In this document: positions 60,761-64,000 of the stretch, piece by piece
Layout: each line of letters begins with the position of its first letter
How positions within the stretch are numbered: position 1 is the stretch's first letter
Source of the DNA: JAFDXJ01 sp039811225
GTDB taxonomy: Bacteria; Bacteroidota; Bacteroidia; Chitinophagales; Chitinophagaceae
Direction of reading: 5' to 3'
DNA length: 64,000 bases
NCBI GenBank assembly: GCA_039811225.1
Contig: JBDHYG010000004.1
Span: forward strand, 62,001 to 126,000
Program-made: the position numbers and the translations under genes
The notes under the pieces: generated by a model
The model's database searches: none
Told to the model about the DNA's origin: nothing
Seen by the model: only the letters and a program-made list of their open reading frames with translations

Positions 60761-61771
60761 TTATGATGACAACTGTTCTGCGTACAATTTCAAATATGCT
60801 ATAAAGGAACGTACATTGTTTTCAAAGCTTTCTTTATTTCCTCCACCGGCGGCATTTAAATGCCCACCTCCATGAAAATGTTTCCGGGCAAACTGGTTAA
60901 CATCAAAGTCCCCCTTACTACGGAAGCTCCATTTTCTTTCTTCTTTTCTATCTATCAGTAATGCGCCAAAGCGGATCCCTTCTATGGTCAACAAATAATT
61001 TACCAGGCCTTCTGTGTCCCCGGTTTTAATGCCATACTTCATCACATCTGTTCCAGGAATGGCCATGAATGCCGTATTATATTCATAGAACACTTCCATA
61101 CGGTGTAGTAAGGCATTGCCGATAAATCGCAGGCGACTTTCAGAAAAATTATCAAAAAGGTTTTCAAAAATTTTGGCATGATCAATACCCAGGTCAATCA
61201 AGTGGGCCACAATGCGATGTACTTGCGCTGTGGCTGAAGGAAAACGAAAGGAGCCGGTATCCGTTAGCAAACCGGTATAAATACAGGTAGCCATATCCCT
61301 GTTTAGGATATTGGCATGTGGTGAAGCCATAATAAAATCATACACCATTTCACAGGTCGAGCTTTTAGACACATTGCTTACGCCGAAATGAAAAGCGGAT
61401 TCCTGTGGTTGCTGGTGATGATCAATCAATACTTTGATGCAATTTAAATCTGCAAGTGTTTTCTCCATACCTTTTGTCCGGTGCAGAATATTGAAATCGA
61501 GGCAAAACAGGAAATCTGTTTCTGCCAGTATTTGTTCTGCTTTTTCCCGGGAGGCCTCATAATCGAGCACGCCTTCATTACCCGGCAGCCAATTCAGAAA
61601 TTTTGCCCAGTTTGTCGGGGAAATAACTGTTACCGTATGACCCAGCCTTTGTAAAAAATGATACAAACCCAGGGCAGCCCCCATAGCATCCCCATCCGGC
61701 TTTTGATGCATGGTAATAACTATTTTTTTAGGACTTTGAAGAGCTGGGTAAACCCCATTTATCGGCTGCAT
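60761..61771 (-). CDS. DHH-family phosphoesterase (NrnA-like oligoribonuclease / pAp phosphatase)
   Basis: A 336-residue enzyme of the DHH/DHHA1 family, which degrades short RNA oligomers and pAp. The first metal motif is TMHQKPDGDAMGAALGL (DxD), the DHH motif is KVLIDHHQQPQ, and the C-terminal DHHA1 substrate motif is GGGHLNAAGG. The length is typical of NrnA. The ATG at 61771 (MQPINGVYPAL) is preferred over the longer frame to 61816. It is divergent from ndk and upstream of the FKBP gene. Confidence 0.93.
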   Translation of the reverse strand: MQPINGVYPALQSPKKIVITMHQKPDGDAMGAALGLYHFLQRLGHTVTVISPTNWAKFLNWLPGNEGVLDYEASREKAEQILAETDFLFCLDFNILHRTKGMEKTLADLNCIKVLIDHHQQPQESAFHFGVSNVSKSSTCEMVYDFIMASPHANILNRDMATCIYTGLLTDTGSFRFPSATAQVHRIVAHLIDLGIDHAKIFENLFDNFSESRLRFIGNALLHRMEVFYEYNTAFMAIPGTDVMKYGIKTGDTEGLVNYLLTIEGIRFGALLIDRKEERKWSFRSKGDFDVNQFARKHFHGGGHLNAAGGGNKESFENNVRSFIAYLKLYAEQLSS

Positions 61772-61886
61772 AATTAGAATGTGCGCAAAATTGCTGTTTT
61801 CGGGGCAATCGGACAAACTATTTAGCGCTATTTAATAAAAGAATAGTGAATTCAGATATACTTTGCTTTAAAAACTTCCATTAATA

Positions 61887-61918
61887 TTGGTAAATTATTT
61901 CCCGGCGGCTTAGTTTTG
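61887..61918 (+). promoter_or_regulatory. Promoter with -33/-7 elements for ndk
   Basis: TAGTTTTG (61911-61918) matches the -7 consensus, and TTG at 61887-61889 lies 21 bases before it. The element ends 16 bases upstream of the ndk ATG. Confidence 0.55.
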
Positions 61919-61934
61919 CGGCAAATTTTTAAAA

Positions 61935-62351
61935 ATGACCAACAGGACTTTTACTATGGTTAAACCTGATGCTACTGCAAAAGGTTATACCGGTGCTATT
62001 ATTGACAGGATGCTCCAGGCAGGCTTTTCCATTAAAGCCATGAAATGGACCAGGTTGACCAAAGAACAAGCGGGTGCATTTTATGCCGTGCATAAAGAAA
62101 GGCCTTTTTATGAAGAACTGATTACGTTCATGAGCAGTGGCCCTATCGTGGCAGCTATCCTGGAAAAAGATAATGCAGTGGCTGCATTCCGGGAATTGAT
62201 TGGTGCTACCGATCCGGCAAAAGCAGCAGCAGGTACCATTCGTAAGGACTTCGCCAGCTCGATGGGTGAAAATGCCGTTCATGGCAGTGATAGTGATGAA
62301 AATGCAGCTATTGAAGGGAATTTCTTTTTCAGTGAGTTGGAACGTTTTTAA
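61935..62351 (+). CDS. ndk: Nucleoside diphosphate kinase
   Basis: This enzyme transfers the gamma phosphate from ATP to other nucleoside diphosphates through a phosphohistidine. The 138-residue protein starts TNRTFTMVKPDATAKG and carries the active-site motif ENAVHGSDS with His116. The length and all nucleotide-binding segments are normal. It is a single gene, ending 6 bases from the convergent lipoprotein gene. Confidence 0.98.
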   Translation: MTNRTFTMVKPDATAKGYTGAIIDRMLQAGFSIKAMKWTRLTKEQAGAFYAVHKERPFYEELITFMSSGPIVAAILEKDNAVAAFRELIGATDPAKAAAGTIRKDFASSMGENAVHGSDSDENAAIEGNFFFSELERF

Positions 62352-62357
62352 TGGTAC

Positions 62358-63674
62358 TCATTTCCCGGTGTAGGAAATTTTATAGATCGTACCTTTTACA
62401 TCATCACTTACATATAAAGAACCATCCGGGCCGAGCGCCAGGCCACAAGGCCTATGCAATGCTTCGCCCGGATATTTTATATCCCGGGCTCCCGCAAAAT
62501 TATCTGCAAATATTTCCCAGGTACCTGCCGGTTTTCCATTTTTAAATGGTTGAAACGCCACGAGGTAACCTTTTTGCGGCAAAGGCGCCCTGTTCCAGGA
62601 ACCATGAAATGCTATAAATGCTCCGTCTTTATAATGTGCCGGGAATTGCTCCCCGGTATAAAATAATAAACCATTAGGAGCCATATGTGCCGGATAAGCA
62701 GCTACCGGATCCAGGGCATTTTTGCCTCCTTCTTTTTTCCCATCGCCACCATATTCGGGGCTAATAATTTTTTTATGCTGTAAACCATCATAATAAATGT
62801 ACGGCCAGCCACAATCGGCGCCTGGGTATAAGGCATATAAACATTCGGCAGGTAAATCTGCGCTTTGCTGGGCCGTGTAGATTTTAGGGAAAAGATCATG
62901 CAACTGATCACGGCCATGTTGCATCACAAAAAGCTGATTGAGTTGTGTATTCCAATCCAGGCCAACTACATTTCGCAGGCCGGTCGCATACCGGGTTCCC
63001 TGTGCATAGGATTGATTCGACACATTATTTTTAAATTGCCAAATACCACCTGCTCTTTCTAAAATCGGGCAAGGCATCATGCCTTTGGAATCTTTGCCCC
63101 GATCTACTTCCTGGCAGGCATTGGAATAAGCGCCGATATTGACATACAGGTTTCCTTTATTATCCAATGCAATGGATTTAGAAGTGTGTTGATTGCGGCT
63201 TTCCAGTCCGGTGACAATCTTTTCGGGATTATTTTCATCCGTAACTTTAAAATTATTATTCAAGGCATAACGAAAGATTTCCTTATCTGAAGATGCATAG
63301 AGATAATTATCTTTTATCGCTATACCCGTGCCACCATAATTACCAAATCCCTGCTGCTGATATTTTTCTCCTGTTCCTGTTTTATGCAACCAGATAATAC
63401 CTGCACCATTTTTAGGACGGCCAAGTTTGATATACACATCGCCATTCGGGGCAACAGCCAAATGACGTGCATTACCTAAGTTATCTGCAATGATTGTTGC
63501 TGTAAAACCTGCAGGTAGTTGCAGCCCCGCTGCCATAACCATACTGTCTTCTTGTACAAATATTGTATCCTGCCGGGATGAAACGACAGGTTCTGCTGAT
63601 TGGGAACCACAAGATAAAAACGTACTGCTGACTAAAAGAAAGCAAGTTGCGAAGAAGAGAATTGCTTTTTTCAT
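62358..63674 (-). CDS. Sorbosone dehydrogenase-like (PQQ-type beta-propeller) lipoprotein
   Basis: A 438-residue lipoprotein: MKKAILFFATCFLLVSSTFL with the lipobox Cys22. The mature part is a GDH/sorbosone-dehydrogenase beta-propeller with repeated segments LAVAPNGDVYIKLG, IALDNKGNLYVNIG, GLDWNTQLNQLFVMQHGRD and LALGPDGSLYVSDD, and GAFIAFHGSWNR near residue 360. PQQ binding is typical of relatives but not certain here. The ATG at 63674 is chosen over a GTG two codons earlier. It follows hisC by 16 bases. Confidence 0.88.
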   Translation of the reverse strand: MKKAILFFATCFLLVSSTFLSCGSQSAEPVVSSRQDTIFVQEDSMVMAAGLQLPAGFTATIIADNLGNARHLAVAPNGDVYIKLGRPKNGAGIIWLHKTGTGEKYQQQGFGNYGGTGIAIKDNYLYASSDKEIFRYALNNNFKVTDENNPEKIVTGLESRNQHTSKSIALDNKGNLYVNIGAYSNACQEVDRGKDSKGMMPCPILERAGGIWQFKNNVSNQSYAQGTRYATGLRNVVGLDWNTQLNQLFVMQHGRDQLHDLFPKIYTAQQSADLPAECLYALYPGADCGWPYIYYDGLQHKKIISPEYGGDGKKEGGKNALDPVAAYPAHMAPNGLLFYTGEQFPAHYKDGAFIAFHGSWNRAPLPQKGYLVAFQPFKNGKPAGTWEIFADNFAGARDIKYPGEALHRPCGLALGPDGSLYVSDDVKGTIYKISYTGK

Positions 63675-63690
63675 ACACACTATTTTTTAG

Positions 63691-64000
63691 TCAGGTTGCG
63701 GAAGCCTTATTTTCCTTTTCTTTCCATGCGGCTAAAGCATGCAGCAATTTACGGTTTTCTTCGGTTGAGCCAATGGAAATACGCAGGCATTGATTAAAAA
63801 ATTTGTCCTCCCAAAAAGGTTGGACGGCAATGTCATTTTCTTCTAGGAAAAGATAAAGCGCTTTTGTATTCCGGCATTGTATCAATAAAAAATTAGCATC
63901 TGAAGGAAATATTGTTTCTATAAAAGGATATTGCTTCAATTGTTCAGCCAGGCTTTTACGCTGGGTGACTATTTCGCGGATAGTAGTATTTACCTGGTCT
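63691..64000 (-). CDS. hisC: Histidinol-phosphate aminotransferase (partial, C-terminal part)
   Basis: This is the C-terminal end (about 102 residues) of a PLP-dependent class I/II aminotransferase. The frame is open to the window edge (NTTIREIVTQRKSLAEQL, then IFPSDANFLLIQC and LRISIGSTEENRKLLHAL). The pattern SDANFLL and LRISIGTxEEN is typical of HisC, which makes histidinol phosphate from imidazole acetol phosphate. The N-terminal part with the cofactor lysine lies outside the window, so a related aminotransferase cannot be excluded. Confidence 0.8.
   Translation of the reverse strand, partial: DQVNTTIREIVTQRKSLAEQLKQYPFIETIFPSDANFLLIQCRNTKALYLFLEENDIAVQPFWEDKFFNQCLRISIGSTEENRKLLHALAAWKEKENKASAT

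Noticed and set aside
1..64000. Mobile elements, prophage genes, CRISPR arrays, tRNA or rRNA genes
   Set aside because: No transposase, integrase, terminal repeats, repeat-spacer pattern or RNA gene could be recognised; all open frames of note fit chromosomal families.

Overview
The window looks like chromosomal DNA of a Bacteroidota member, most likely of the Chitinophagaceae type. The indications are recurrent TAnnTTTG promoter elements upstream of genes, a lack of obvious Shine-Dalgarno sequences, a roughly 1,100-residue SecA, and lineage-typical families (DUF2723, YfhO, a TPR/PstS-like pair, NamZ/DUF1343, the kynurenine route). It is gene-dense, with about 59 genes. I found no tRNA, rRNA, CRISPR array, insertion sequence or prophage, and no gene-free gap longer than 300 bases.

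Layout. 1-3837: complex I genes nuoA-F on the minus strand, with nuoF cut by the window edge. 3931-6840: a TPR protein, a PstS-like lipoprotein and a small membrane protein. 7081-9534: hisS and a Rieske oxygenase. 9620-13277: a divergent DNA-damage-type locus with a radical SAM protein and a UmuD-like protein on one side, and a 2H-phosphoesterase-like protein and UmuC polymerase on the other. 13282-16224: an M23 peptidase, an SpmA-SpmB fusion and an SGNH hydrolase. 16230-18877: kynU-kmo. 19015-22414: bacilliredoxin, Hsp20 and the lemA/DUF2207 pair. 22486-26875: a cyanophycin locus (cphB and cphA divergent) with a broken small gene behind cphB. 26979-27993: an SdpR-like repressor and a frameshifted sdpI. 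27983-29067: a YhhQ transporter and a small membrane protein. 29179-38174: a surface-glycan group (YfhO, epimerase, four glycosyltransferases, two methyltransferases). 38197-43010: NamZ-type muramidase and DUF2723. 43119-46188: DUF4258 protein, MlaF-like ATPase, scpB, atpG. 46340-48567: a tightly overlapping five-gene membrane operon ending in an MFS carrier. 48600-56493: lipoprotein, MORN protein, secA, lipase, META protein. 56570-64000: methyltransferase, an ECF sigma/folE/flavin-reductase operon, FKBP isomerase, DHH phosphoesterase, ndk, a sorbosone-dehydrogenase-like lipoprotein and the end of hisC.

The most notable region is 9620-13277. The UmuD homologue has lost the catalytic Ser and Lys and the usual scissile residue, all in perfect register with E. 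coli UmuD. The adjacent 2H-fold protein has lost both HxT motifs. Both sit beside an apparently intact UmuC. The second candidate for new biology is the five-gene membrane operon at 46340-48567, which has translationally coupled overlaps and includes a 31-residue single-span peptide. Two genes appear freshly broken: an in-frame amber at 22936-22938 and a deletion of about 10 nt at the RTPWT motif of sdpI near 27757. One glycosyltransferase has no canonical start codon upstream of its Rossmann strand and may start at CTG.
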